A stretch of DNA of 64,000 bases from Streptomyces sp. NRRL F-525 (lineage in GTDB: Bacteria > Actinomycetota > Actinomycetes > Streptomycetales > Streptomycetaceae): assembly GCF_000716605.1 (NCBI RefSeq), contig NZ_JNXE01000030.1, positions 1 through 64,000 on the forward strand. The letters are read 5' to 3'. The notes below the pieces were generated by a model. The model saw only the letters and a program-made list of their open reading frames with translations. It had not been told where the DNA came from and ran no database searches. The position numbers and the translations under genes are program-made. Positions 50,875-59,238 of the stretch are shown piece after piece. Numbering within the stretch: the first letter of the stretch is position 1; each line of letters begins with the position of its first letter.

Positions 50875-51408
50875 TCAGTGGATCTCGTACTGGTCGTGCG
50901 GGACGGCTCGTTCCCAGACGGCCTCGAAGGCATCAGAACACAGTTTGGCCGCAGCCGGATCGTGGGTGACCTCGCCGCCCTGGGACGCGCCTTCGCCGCT
51001 GAAGTGGTTCCAGCGCACGACCTGTTCGTCGAAGAGCCAGAAGTCGTTTCCGGGCAGGGCGATGTCGGAGGCCCGGCGGCGGGGGAGCCAGCGAACCTGC
51101 TCGCCCGCGGCGACGTTCGTGAAGGTGCCGTCGTAGAGGAAGCGGGTGTACTCGCTGACGGGCTCCGACACGATCCGGGCTCGTCGGACGGTCACGCCGC
51201 GCGCGGCGGTTTGTTCGACCAGGTCGAGCCAGGGGCGCCACCAGGAGCCGCGGTCGGCACGGTCGTGCCGGAAGCCTTGACGCCACTCCGCGAAGGGGCC
51301 GCTCTCGTAGTCGACCCCGTAGACGTCCCGCATTTCCAGGTGTACGGCCGTGCGGGTGGCGCCGGAGAGGAGGTCAGCGAACGCTTGCGGCGGAACGTTC
51401 GACTGCAT
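50875..51408 (-). CDS. DUF6879-type protein
   Basis: A 177-residue soluble protein with blocks VTVRRARIVSEP, GEQVRWLPRR, LPGNDFWLFDE and a final AFEAVWERAVPHDQY, the pattern I know as DUF6879, often next to XRE/DUF5753 regulators. GGGAGG lies six bases before the ATG at 51408, supporting that start although it overlaps the upstream gene by 35 bases. Its core motifs recur in the membrane protein at 19339-20409. Molecular role unknown, probably partner or effector of the regulator. Confidence 0.8.
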   Translation of the reverse strand: MQSNVPPQAFADLLSGATRTAVHLEMRDVYGVDYESGPFAEWRQGFRHDRADRGSWWRPWLDLVEQTAARGVTVRRARIVSEPVSEYTRFLYDGTFTNVAAGEQVRWLPRRRASDIALPGNDFWLFDEQVVRWNHFSGEGASQGGEVTHDPAAAKLCSDAFEAVWERAVPHDQYEIH

Positions 51409-51715
51409 CGCAGGCCTCCCTGATCATCGGCACCATCCTGGCGGGGAGACGGACCACAGCCTCGTTCTCGGGGATGCCGACCGCGTGACCGGGTACCTCG
51501 AACGCCGCGCACTCCGCTTCGAGTTCGAGGTCCGGCTTCCATCCTTGGAAGACGAGTTCTTGCTTCTCCTGGTCGACCCAGACCGTGGGTGATTCGTAGT
51601 CACCGGTGTTCTGGTCGATTCCGATGAACAGCAGCGGCACGGTTTCCTCCAGCATCTGGTTATGCAGGACTGTGCAATACCGTCGTCCGGTGAGCTGGCC
51701 CCAGTCAAGAGCCAA
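51374..51715 (-). CDS. Hypothetical 113-residue protein of the XRE/DUF6879 cassette
   Basis: An acidic protein of up to 113 residues. It has a hydrophobic strand VPLLFIGIDQNTGDY, a paired acidic stretch DLELEAECAAFEVPGHAVGIPENEAVVRLP and a helical end. No known domain. The start is uncertain: TTG at 51715 gives the full length, ATG at 51655 a shorter form, and neither has a clear ribosome site. It is the first gene of the cassette and overlaps the DUF6879-type gene by 35 bases, suggesting tight coexpression. Confidence 0.55.
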   Translation of the reverse strand: MALDWGQLTGRRYCTVLHNQMLEETVPLLFIGIDQNTGDYESPTVWVDQEKQELVFQGWKPDLELEAECAAFEVPGHAVGIPENEAVVRLPARMVPMIREACDAVERSAASVR

Positions 51716-51718
51716 TTA

Positions 51719-51733
51719 CCAGCCAACGGCTGG
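51719..51733. promoter_or_regulatory. Inverted repeat in the divergent promoter of the XRE cassette
   Basis: CCAGCC-AAC-GGCTGG, a 6-base perfect inverted repeat immediately before the first cassette gene and divergent to the DUF6415-like gene. Candidate binding site of the XRE regulator. Confidence 0.45.
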
Positions 51734-51836
51734 CTAGTGCTCTGTGCGCACATATCTGCACATTGCTGGAGCGCACGCGTATCGCACTCCTAGGTTCCGC
51801 AGTGACGACACGGCCCACGCTGCGAGGAGCGCTGAC

Positions 51837-52226
51837 ATGAGGCCAACCAATGCGCATCCGCCCACGGCCGAAGACAGGAATCGGCTCCCACCGGACATCG
51901 AGATGATGCGCGTGACCGCTGACCGACTGTTGGATCCGGACGCCACCCCTGGTGTTCTCCCGCTGAGCGCCGCCGAGTTGGACATCCTCATCCAACTGAT
52001 GCGCGGGCAACTGGAATTGCTGATCCCCGACATTCAGAGAGTGACTGGCGAGCACCCCAAGAACGTCGCGCATTACTGCGCCTTGGCATGCGTCGGGGAG
52101 GCGCGGGAGAGGCTGCGCCTTGAGCCGGGTTCCGGATGGGACAGAGTGGTCGCCTACGGGAGACGTCTGGCCCGCGTCCTGAACGCCTTGTGCGATCACT
52201 ACGAGAACATCGGCGTGCGCTCGTGA
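51837..52226 (+). CDS. DUF6415-like small helical protein
   Basis: A 129-residue protein with MMRVTADRLLDPDA, LRG/MRGQLELLIPDIQ, NVAHYCALACVGEARERL and a final LARVLNALCDHYENI, a pattern I recognise as the Streptomyces DUF6415 family. GAGGAG seven bases before the ATG at 51837 makes this a better start than the one 93 bases upstream. Members often neighbour XRE-type regulators, as here. Function unknown. Confidence 0.65.
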   Translation: MRPTNAHPPTAEDRNRLPPDIEMMRVTADRLLDPDATPGVLPLSAAELDILIQLMRGQLELLIPDIQRVTGEHPKNVAHYCALACVGEARERLRLEPGSGWDRVVAYGRRLARVLNALCDHYENIGVRS

Positions 52227-52286
52227 TCTCAGGACTCAGTTCACACCGTGGACGGTGCCGCCTATCCCCGCGCCCGTCGCCCGCCG

Positions 52287-52790
52287 TCACTCGCAGGCGA
52301 CCCCGTCCCCATCCCGGTCGAGGTGGGAGTCGTACCCGGGGTCGCCCCTGTGCAGGGGCGTGACGCCGGCCGCGCGGGCCGCGGTGCAGTTCGCGTAATA
52401 GGTGCTGCCGCCGCCGGAGTTGGAGTCGTCGGAACCAGAGCCGGAACCTGAACCCGAGCCGCTGCCCGCCGCGGCCTCCGCGGTGACCGTCTTCGTGACC
52501 TTGACGGTCTTGGTCGCGGTGACCGTGGGCGCGGGTGCCGGGGTTGCCGTCTCCGTCGTCGTCGCGGTGACGGTCATCGTCGGCTGGGGGCTGGCCGCTG
52601 CCGGCTTCGCGTCGGCCGTCGTGTCGGTCTTCTTGTTCTGGCCGGAGCCGCCCGCGCCGATGCCGATGAAGAAGGCCATGGCGAGGGCGGGGAGTACGTA
52701 GCGCTTGCGGGCCCAGCGGGGTGCGGGGCGGACCGGCTGGAACGGCGGCTGGGGCTGGGGCATGGGTGGTGTGGCGTACGGGTGGGTCAT
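52287..52790 (-). CDS. Membrane-anchored excalibur calcium-binding protein
   Basis: A 167-residue protein. A Pro/Gln-rich cytoplasmic head, one transmembrane helix (YVLPALAMAFFIGIGAGG), a long Thr/Val/Ala-rich stalk with a Ser-Gly repeat linker, and a C-terminal excalibur domain (YANCTAARAAG... DRDGDGVACE) with the EF-hand-like DxDxDG calcium loop and two cysteines. AGGGGG lies five bases before the ATG at 52790; an upstream ATG is in frame. Probably an extracellular surface protein. Confidence 0.85.
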   Translation of the reverse strand: MTHPYATPPMPQPQPPFQPVRPAPRWARKRYVLPALAMAFFIGIGAGGSGQNKKTDTTADAKPAAASPQPTMTVTATTTETATPAPAPTVTATKTVKVTKTVTAEAAAGSGSGSGSGSGSDDSNSGGGSTYYANCTAARAAGVTPLHRGDPGYDSHLDRDGDGVACE

Positions 52791-52974
52791 GTCGTCCCCC
52801 TGTGTCTGGTGAGACATGGACCGTATTGCCCCGGTGCGGGACGTGAGGGAAGAGTGACCATCTCGTGATGGTTATGTCGCTCGGAGTGAGCGGAGCGGTG
52901 GCGGGTCGGCTCTCGTACGCTGAGATCCCAACCGCTCGCCGACGCCTGTCCACGCTCACCGAGGGAGCCCGCTC

Positions 52975-53901
52975 ATGTCCGGCTGGAACGAACACGGCAT
53001 CCCCGACCAGCGCGGCCGGGTCGCCGTCGTCACCGGGGCCAACAGCGGGCTCGGCTACGTCACCGCGCGCGAGCTGGCCCGTAAGGGTGCCCGGGTCGTG
53101 CTCGCCTGCCGGAGCGAAGTGCGGGGGAGTGAGGCCGCCGACCGGATCGTGGCCGAAGTGCCGGGCGCCGAGGCGCAGTTCGGGCGGTTGGATCTCGGGG
53201 ATCTGGCCTCCGTGCGGGAGTTCGCGGACACCTTCCCCTACGAGCGGCTCGATCTGCTCGTCAACAACGCCGGGGTCATGGCGATGCCGTACGGCACCAC
53301 GGTGGACGGGTTCGAGACGCAGTTCGGGGTCAACCACCTGGGGCACTTCGCGCTCACCGGGCTGTTGCTGCCGGCGCTGCTCGACGCTCCCGACGCCCGG
53401 ATCGTCACGCTCTCCAGCTTCATGCACCTGCTCGCCAACATCGACATCGACGACCTCAACAGTGAGCGCCGGTACAGCCGTTGGACCGCGTACTCCCGTT
53501 CCAAGACCGCCAACCTGCTCTTCACGCACGAGCTGGCGCGGCGGCTCGCGGCGGCCGGTTCGGGGGTGATCGCGGCCGCCGCCCACCCCGGGTACGCAGC
53601 CACCAACCTCCAGACCGCCGGGCCGCAGGCGGAAGGGCGCAGGGGCGCCGAGCGGTTCATGGAGATCGGCAACCGTGTCTTCGCCCAGTCCGCGGAGGCC
53701 GGCGCGCTGCCCTCCCTCTACGCGGCCACCGCCCCCGACGTACGCCCTGACGCGTTCTTCGGCCCCCGCGTCGCGATGTGGCGCGGGGCACCGGCACCGT
53801 CCTGGCGGGCACCCTGGACCCTCAACGACGCGATGGGGCAACGGCTTTGGGTCGCTTCGGAGGAGCTGACGGGGGTCGTCTACGACCAACTCAAGCCGTG
53901 A
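52975..53901 (+). CDS. Short-chain dehydrogenase/reductase (retinol dehydrogenase-like)
   Basis: A 308-residue SDR with cofactor motif TGANSGLG (20-27), NNAGVMA, catalytic Ser in TLSSFMH and Tyr/Lys in YSRSK. Arg in ACRSE after strand 2 favours NADP(H). GAGGGAG precedes the ATG. Substrate unknown. Convergent with the second SDR gene, 19 bases apart. Confidence 0.9.
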   Translation: MSGWNEHGIPDQRGRVAVVTGANSGLGYVTARELARKGARVVLACRSEVRGSEAADRIVAEVPGAEAQFGRLDLGDLASVREFADTFPYERLDLLVNNAGVMAMPYGTTVDGFETQFGVNHLGHFALTGLLLPALLDAPDARIVTLSSFMHLLANIDIDDLNSERRYSRWTAYSRSKTANLLFTHELARRLAAAGSGVIAAAAHPGYAATNLQTAGPQAEGRRGAERFMEIGNRVFAQSAEAGALPSLYAATAPDVRPDAFFGPRVAMWRGAPAPSWRAPWTLNDAMGQRLWVASEELTGVVYDQLKP

Positions 53902-53920
53902 GTCGTTGAGTTGCCCGCCT

Positions 53921-54700
53921 CTACGCCGTCGCGCCGCTGTCCACCACCAGGTCCGTGCCCACCACCGACGCCGCGTCGTCCGAGGCCAAGTACAGGACGG
54001 CGGCGGCCACTTCGGACGTGGCGGAGATACGGCCCAGGGGGAGCGTGGCCCGTACGCGTTCGGCTCGGTCGGCCTCCGTCTCGCCCGCGCGCAGGGACAT
54101 CGGGGTGTCCGTGGCGCCGGGGCTGACCACGTTGATGCGGACGCCCTCGCGGATGTGGTCGACGGCGGCGCCCTTGCTCAGCACGGCTACGGCGGCCTTG
54201 GACGCGGCGTAGGCGGCGGCGCCGGGGCTGCTCGTGTGCACGCCGAAGGTCGATGCCACGTTGACGATCGCGCCGCCGGACGGCTGGGTGCGCATCTGCC
54301 GGATCTCCGCCTGGAGCGCTAGGAAGACTCCGGTGACGTTGATGTCGAGTTGGGCGCGCCAGTCCTCCTCGGTGAGGTCGGCGAGGGGGCGTCCGCCCCG
54401 GAAGATCCCCGCGTTGTTGACGGCCACGTCGAGCGAGCCGTAGCGGTCTACGGCTGCCTGGACCAGGGCTTGGGCGTCAACTGCCCTCGATACGTCGGCA
54501 GTTACCGCGAGGGCCTTGCCGCCCCCGGCCTCGATCAACGCGACGGTCTCGTCGAGTGGTTCGCGTCGCCGTCCTGCTACGACGACGTTGGCGCCCTCCG
54601 CCGCGAACGCGAGGGCGATGGCGCGCCCGATACCAGAGCCCGCCCCGGTGACGAGCGCGGTCCTGCCGGAGAAGCGGGTTGGTGTGTTGCGGCTGGTCAT
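53921..54700 (-). CDS. Short-chain dehydrogenase/reductase under TetR control
   Basis: A 259-residue classical SDR: TGAGSGIG (18-25), NNAGIF, Ser in NVASTFG, YAASK, and the C-terminal GTDLVVDSGATA. Arg residues after strand 2 (AGRRRE) suggest NADP(H). GGGGAG precedes the ATG. A TetR gene lies 70 bases upstream on the same strand, and both promoters share the GATCAGT-containing motif, so the TetR protein probably controls this enzyme. Confidence 0.9.
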   Translation of the reverse strand: MTSRNTPTRFSGRTALVTGAGSGIGRAIALAFAAEGANVVVAGRRREPLDETVALIEAGGGKALAVTADVSRAVDAQALVQAAVDRYGSLDVAVNNAGIFRGGRPLADLTEEDWRAQLDINVTGVFLALQAEIRQMRTQPSGGAIVNVASTFGVHTSSPGAAAYAASKAAVAVLSKGAAVDHIREGVRINVVSPGATDTPMSLRAGETEADRAERVRATLPLGRISATSEVAAAVLYLASDDAASVVGTDLVVDSGATA

Positions 54701-54714
54701 GATCTCCCCTTTTC

Positions 54715-54731
54715 TTGACCGATCAGTTCAA
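54715..54731 (-). promoter_or_regulatory. TetR-type operator before the SDR gene
   Basis: Plus strand TTGACCGATCAGTTCAA with TTGA/TCAA arms around GATC, sharing GA(C/A)CGATCAGT with the site at 55376-55393. A minus-strand promoter TTCAGG-N17-CATATT ends at its edge. Confidence 0.6.
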
Positions 54732-54770
54732 TATGAGGGCATAAGAAAAGGCCCTGAACAGCGGGGTGTC

Positions 54771-55355
54771 TCAGTCCAGCAACGTCAACGCCTGCTCGGC
54801 CGCGTCCCGCACCCGCGCCGGGTCCCCGGACGCCCGGCCGACCACCCGCAGCCCCTGCATCAGCACCAGCAGCACGCGCGCGAGGCCGAGCGGATCGCGG
54901 TCGGCCGGCAACTCGCCCTGCGCCTGCGCCCGCACCAGCGCCGAACGCAACACCGCCTCCAACTGGTCCCAGTTGCGCTCCACCAGCCGGGTCGCGGCCA
55001 CGTCGTGCGGGGCTAGTTCCGCCGCCGTGTTGGTCACCAGGCAGCCCAGCGCCCGGAGTTGCTCGTTCGCCGCCTCGGCCGCGTACCGCCGTACGATCGC
55101 CCGCACGGGCGGCAGCGCGGGCCCCGGCTGGGACAACTCCCGCACCATCGGGGTGAGTCCGGCCCGGTCGTAGCTCTCCAGGGCCTTCAGGTAGAGCTCG
55201 TGCTTGTTGCCGAAGGTCGCGTAGATGCTGGCCCGGCCGACGCCCAAGTGCTCGACGAGGTCGGACATCGACGTCGCCTCGTAGCCGCGCCGCCAGAACA
55301 GCTCCAGGGCTGCCCGCAGCGCGGCCTCGGGATCGAACTCCTTGGTCCTGGCCAT
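54771..55355 (-). CDS. TetR family transcriptional regulator
   Basis: A 194-residue regulator with helix-turn-helix EATSMSDLVEHLGVGRASIYATFGNKHELY, the AcrR-like recognition helix seen in many SDR-controlling TetR proteins, and a TetR_C-type ligand domain with LGCLVTNTAAEL. Leaderless arrangement: TTGACT, 18 bases, TAGGCT, seven bases, ATG. Its operator-like site lies inside that promoter, so it is probably autoregulated and represses the SDR gene downstream. Confidence 0.9.
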   Translation of the reverse strand: MARTKEFDPEAALRAALELFWRRGYEATSMSDLVEHLGVGRASIYATFGNKHELYLKALESYDRAGLTPMVRELSQPGPALPPVRAIVRRYAAEAANEQLRALGCLVTNTAAELAPHDVAATRLVERNWDQLEAVLRSALVRAQAQGELPADRDPLGLARVLLVLMQGLRVVGRASGDPARVRDAAEQALTLLD

Positions 55356-55362
55356 GTCCAGC

Positions 55363-55393
55363 AGCCTAGGTCCGTCTAGAACGATCAGTCAAG
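55363..55393 (-). promoter_or_regulatory. Autoregulated leaderless promoter of the TetR gene
   Basis: Minus-strand TTGACT (55387-55392), 18-base spacer, TAGGCT (55363-55368), then seven bases to the ATG. The plus-strand motif AGAACGATCAGTCAAG (55378-55393) overlaps the -35 and the adjoining spacer. Confidence 0.65.
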
Positions 55394-55425
55394 AATTGCT
55401 ACCAAGGTGCACAGGGCCCCGCCGG

Positions 55426-56565
55426 TCAAGCGAACTCCGGGATCAGCTCGCCCACCCGCCGGATGCTGTCCATCACCCGCTCATGCGGGATCGCCCCCAC
55501 CTGCTGGAAGCACATCAACCGGTCGATGCCCGCGTCCGCATACGCCCGCAGCTTCTTGCGGCACGTGTCGGGGCTGCCGACGATCAGGGAATCCTGCGCC
55601 ATCAGCGCCTCGAACAACTCGTCCTCGGGGACGGTCTCGCCCTGGAGGATGCGGCCGATGGCCAGTTGGGCCGCGTTGGGGGCCGTGTCGACCTCGTCGC
55701 GCAGGAACGCGCCGGTCAGGCCGCCGCCGGCCGGGTCGGCGAGGATGCCCTGCTGGATCGTCATCGTCTCGACGAACGCGTCCGCCGCCTCGAAGAAGGT
55801 GAGCGCCCGGGCCGTGTACCAGGCCGCCGCCGCTGCGGCGCCCGATCGGAGTGCCTCCTCATCGGTCTCCGCGCAATGGACGAACGTGAAGAACGCGATC
55901 TGGTCGTTGACGAAGGCACCGGCCGGCTGTTCACAGTTGGCTACGGCCTCGCGGTACAGCTCGACCAGCCGCGCCACCCGGGTCAGCGGTTCCCAGAGGG
56001 TCGTGCCCAGGACGCCCACCCCGCGCCGGCCCGCCTCCTCGAACGACGCCGGGCTGGACGCCGCCTGCCACAGGGGCGGGTGCGGGTGTTGGAGGGGTGC
56101 CGGTACGAGTGGCTGGTCGCCGGCGCCCGTCCACAGCCGGGGTATCTCCTCGAAGGCCCGCTGGGTCTGGGCGCGGGCGCCCGCCGGGTCCACGCCGAAC
56201 ATGCGCCACTCCGGCGCCGTGGAACGCGTCAGGCCCAGCTCCACCCGGCCGCCGCTCAACTGGTCCAGCCAGGCGGCCCGTTCGGCAACCCGGCGCGGGT
56301 GGTTGATCTCGGCCGGTGCCAACACCGCCGCGTGGCCGAGCCGTATCCGGGACGTGCGCTGCGACAGCGCCGCCAGCAGCAACTCCGGCGCCGAGCTGAG
56401 GCTGAACTCCGCCGCGCCGTGGTGCTCCACCTGCCACCAGCAGTCGTACCCGAACTCGTCGGCGAGCACGGCCTGTTCGACCGCCTCCGTGATCCGCCGG
56501 TGTTCGTGGTCCTCGGTCGCCCACGGCCTGGGGTCCTGGATCTCGCTGAACATGTCGAGCTTCAC
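55426..56565 (-). CDS. LLM class flavin-dependent oxidoreductase
   Basis: A 379-residue bacterial luciferase-like monooxygenase: the barrel starts KLDMFSEIQ, followed by DCWWQVEHH, IRLGHAAVLAP, HPRRVAERAAWLDQLSGGRVELGL and VGSPDTCRKKLRAYADAGID. It would need FMNH2 from a separate reductase. The GTG at 56565 is proposed; an ATG 12 bases later is possible. It lies 127 bases downstream of the LysR gene on the same strand. Substrate unknown. Confidence 0.85.
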   Translation of the reverse strand: MKLDMFSEIQDPRPWATEDHEHRRITEAVEQAVLADEFGYDCWWQVEHHGAAEFSLSSAPELLLAALSQRTSRIRLGHAAVLAPAEINHPRRVAERAAWLDQLSGGRVELGLTRSTAPEWRMFGVDPAGARAQTQRAFEEIPRLWTGAGDQPLVPAPLQHPHPPLWQAASSPASFEEAGRRGVGVLGTTLWEPLTRVARLVELYREAVANCEQPAGAFVNDQIAFFTFVHCAETDEEALRSGAAAAAAWYTARALTFFEAADAFVETMTIQQGILADPAGGGLTGAFLRDEVDTAPNAAQLAIGRILQGETVPEDELFEALMAQDSLIVGSPDTCRKKLRAYADAGIDRLMCFQQVGAIPHERVMDSIRRVGELIPEFA

Positions 56566-56692
56566 GTACTGAACTGCCCTTCTCTTCAGCCGACTTGTGA
56601 TGGGAAGCGCTCCCACGCGGCCGGATCAGATTGTCAGGGAAGTGTGTTACGGCCGTGATGTTCCGCTGTGAGGCTCATGTGCAGGTCGCGGC

Positions 56693-57613
56693 TCAAGGCG
56701 ACCGGTCCCGCCGCAGTGACGCCACCAGCAACTCGGTGAACTGTGTCGCCGACCAGGACGGCCGCCGCCCCGTCGCCGTCTGCACCTGCGCCTCGCGCTG
56801 CCGGAACACCGGGTGGTCGACGGGGACGTACGTCACGCCCTCGGTCGCGGCGCTCTGCTCTGTGTCGCCGAGATCACCGAGATCGCCGACGAGGGCGAGG
56901 CCGCCTCCCGCCCGCACGAACTCGTACTGCGGAGCGAGGCTGTCGCAGACCAGCGCCGGACGGACTGTGATCCCCTCCAACTGCGCCCCGATGTCGACGA
57001 GTTCACGCTGACTGGTGCCCGGCGAGGCCAGCGCGAGCGGGTACGCGCACAGGTCGGCGAGGCTGATGCGATCCCGCCCGGCGAGTACGTGGCCGAGCGG
57101 GACGATCGCCGTCACCGGGACCACGACCGCGCACTCGACGCGGACGTCGTGCTGCGGGCCCATCGTGTAGGTGACGGCGACGTCGGCTAGCCCCTCGACC
57201 ACGCGGCGGGTCGCCTCCTGGCGGGCGACCACGTCCACGCGGAAGGCCACGTCGGGGTGTTCGCGCCGGAAGCCGGCGATCGCCCGCGGGACCAGCCGTC
57301 GCGCGAACCCCTCCGAACAGGCGACCGCGACACTGCGCGCCTCCGCACCCCGCCCCGTCCTCAACTCCTCGACCAGCGTGGTCGATTCGGTCTCCGTGCG
57401 CCGGGCGTGGGCCAGCAGCCGCGAGCCGGCCTCGGTCAGGGCCATCCCGCGCGGATGCCGGGCGAACAGCGGGACCCCGATGCCGGACTCCAGCTTGGCG
57501 ATCTGCCTGCTGATCGCCGAGGGCGCGACATTCAGGGCGTGCGCCGCCTCGGTCACCGATCCGGTGCGGGCGACCTCCAGGAAGTAGGCGAGATTCACCG
57601 GCAGAAGCTGCAT
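56693..57613 (-). CDS. LysR family transcriptional regulator
   Basis: A 306-residue LTTR. The N-terminal helix-turn-helix reads FLEVARTGSVTEAAHALNVAPSAISRQIAKLE and the C-terminal periplasmic-binding-fold domain begins RSVAVACSEGFARRLVP. Divergent from the M20 peptidase/MFS operon, with an inverted repeat TTGCCG...CGGCAA between them, so it most likely activates that operon in response to its substrate or product. Confidence 0.92.
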   Translation of the reverse strand: MQLLPVNLAYFLEVARTGSVTEAAHALNVAPSAISRQIAKLESGIGVPLFARHPRGMALTEAGSRLLAHARRTETESTTLVEELRTGRGAEARSVAVACSEGFARRLVPRAIAGFRREHPDVAFRVDVVARQEATRRVVEGLADVAVTYTMGPQHDVRVECAVVVPVTAIVPLGHVLAGRDRISLADLCAYPLALASPGTSQRELVDIGAQLEGITVRPALVCDSLAPQYEFVRAGGGLALVGDLGDLGDTEQSAATEGVTYVPVDHPVFRQREAQVQTATGRRPSWSATQFTELLVASLRRDRSP

Positions 57614-57640
57614 GGGGTCCCTTGATGGTCATGTACTGCG

Positions 57641-57677
57641 TTGCCGAAAGTAGAACGCTTCACGTCACAAACGGCAA
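57641..57677. promoter_or_regulatory. Candidate LysR binding region
   Basis: TTGCCG (57641-57646) and CGGCAA (57672-57677) form an inverted repeat spanning about three helical turns in the divergent gap between the LysR and M20 peptidase genes. Confidence 0.45.
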
Positions 57678-57766
57678 TGGTCGCCCGCCCGATTCCGCCC
57701 TACTCTGCTGGAACGACGAGAGCGCACCGCCCGCCCCACCGCCGCCCTCCCTGGAGAAATCTTCCC

Positions 57767-59167
57767 GTGATCCCTGAGAAACTGGCCCGTAAAGCCGAGG
57801 AGTTCGTCGACTCGGGTGCCTTCTTCACCGAGCTGGCCACCATGGTCGCGTACGCCACGGAGAGTTCCCGACCGGAGGGCCGCCTTGCCATTGAGGCATA
57901 CCTCGACGAGTTCCTGACCCCCGCCCTGACCGCCCTCGGCTGCGAGGTCGCCCGCTACGACAACCCCGATCCGGCGGCCGGTCCCTTCCTGATCGGCACC
58001 CGCGTCGAGTCCCCCGACCTCCCGACCGTGCTCGTCTACGGCCACGCCGACGTCGTCGAGGGCCAGGCCGGCCGGTGGAGCGAGGGCCGCGACCCGTGGA
58101 CGCTGACCGCCGAGGGCGACCGCTGGTACGGGCGCGGCTCCGCCGACAACAAGGGCCAGCATCTGGTCAATCTGGCCGCGCTGCGCCTACTCCTCGCCGA
58201 CCAGGGCTCGTTGGGCTTCAACCTGACCTTCCTACTGGAGTCCGGCGAGGAGATCGGCTCGCCCGGGCTCGCCGAATTCGCCGCCCAACACCGGGAGTTG
58301 CTGCGCGCCGACGTGCTCGTCGCCTCGGACGGGCCACGCCTGGACGCCACGACCCCGACACTGTTCCTCGGCGCGCGCGGCGGCCTAGGGCTCCAACTCA
58401 CCGCCGATCTACGGCCGGACGCCTACCACTCCGGCAACTGGGGCGGCCTGCTGCGGAACCCCGCGACCACCCTCGCCGGTGCCGTCGCGACCCTGGTCGA
58501 CGGCCACGGCCGTATCCGCGTACCGGAGTTGCTGCCGCCCCCGATCCCGCAGGAGGTCCGCGAGGCACTCGCCGGGGTCACCGTCGCCGCCTCGCCCGGC
58601 GACCCGGTACCGGACGAGGGCTGGGGCGAGCCCCAACTGTCCGCCGCCGAACGGCTCTACGCCTGGAACACCCTCGAAGTCCTCGCCCTCGGCGCGGCCG
58701 ACGCCGACCGGCCGGTCAACGCGATCCCGGGCAGCGCCCGCGCGGTCCTCCAACTCCGTTACGTCGTAGGCACCGACGCAGACAAGGCCGCCGAGGCCGT
58801 CGCCCGGCATCTGGCCGAGCACGGGTACCCGATGGTCGACGTCCGAGTGCTCGGGAGCTTCGCCGCGAGCCGCACCCCGCTCGACGACCCGTGGGTGCGC
58901 TGGACCAGGACCACGCTCGAAGAGGTCACGGGCGGCCCGATCGCCGTGCTGCCCAACATCGGCGGCTCCCTGCCCAACGCCGTCTTCACCGACGTCCTCG
59001 GCCTGCCGACCCTCTGGCTGCCCCACTCCTACCCCGGTTGCCTCCAACACGCCCCCGACGAGCACCTGTTGGCGCCGATCGCCCGCGAGGGCCTCGTCCT
59101 GGCGGCCGGCCTCTTCCACGCGCTCGGCCGTCCATCGGCGGACCGCCCGCTCCCCGTACAGCACTGA
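57767..59167 (+). CDS. M20 family metallopeptidase
   Basis: A 466-residue dinuclear zinc peptidase. Metal ligands are visible in LVYGHADVV (His, bridging Asp follows in WYGRGSADNKG), LLESGEEIGSPG with catalytic Glu pair, and the C-terminal LPHSYPGCLQHAPDEH. It resembles dipeptidase/N-acyl-amino-acid deacylase types. CTGGAG precedes the GTG at 57767. An MFS transporter gene follows after 71 bases and a LysR regulator diverges, pointing to uptake and hydrolysis of a peptide-like or N-acylated nutrient. Confidence 0.88.
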   Translation: MIPEKLARKAEEFVDSGAFFTELATMVAYATESSRPEGRLAIEAYLDEFLTPALTALGCEVARYDNPDPAAGPFLIGTRVESPDLPTVLVYGHADVVEGQAGRWSEGRDPWTLTAEGDRWYGRGSADNKGQHLVNLAALRLLLADQGSLGFNLTFLLESGEEIGSPGLAEFAAQHRELLRADVLVASDGPRLDATTPTLFLGARGGLGLQLTADLRPDAYHSGNWGGLLRNPATTLAGAVATLVDGHGRIRVPELLPPPIPQEVREALAGVTVAASPGDPVPDEGWGEPQLSAAERLYAWNTLEVLALGAADADRPVNAIPGSARAVLQLRYVVGTDADKAAEAVARHLAEHGYPMVDVRVLGSFAASRTPLDDPWVRWTRTTLEEVTGGPIAVLPNIGGSLPNAVFTDVLGLPTLWLPHSYPGCLQHAPDEHLLAPIAREGLVLAAGLFHALGRPSADRPLPVQH

Positions 59168-59238
59168 TAGCCCCCGAGTCTCGGCACCCGCACCCCGTCC
59201 GGCACACCCCTCCCCAACACCCGCCGGAAGGACCCCCG

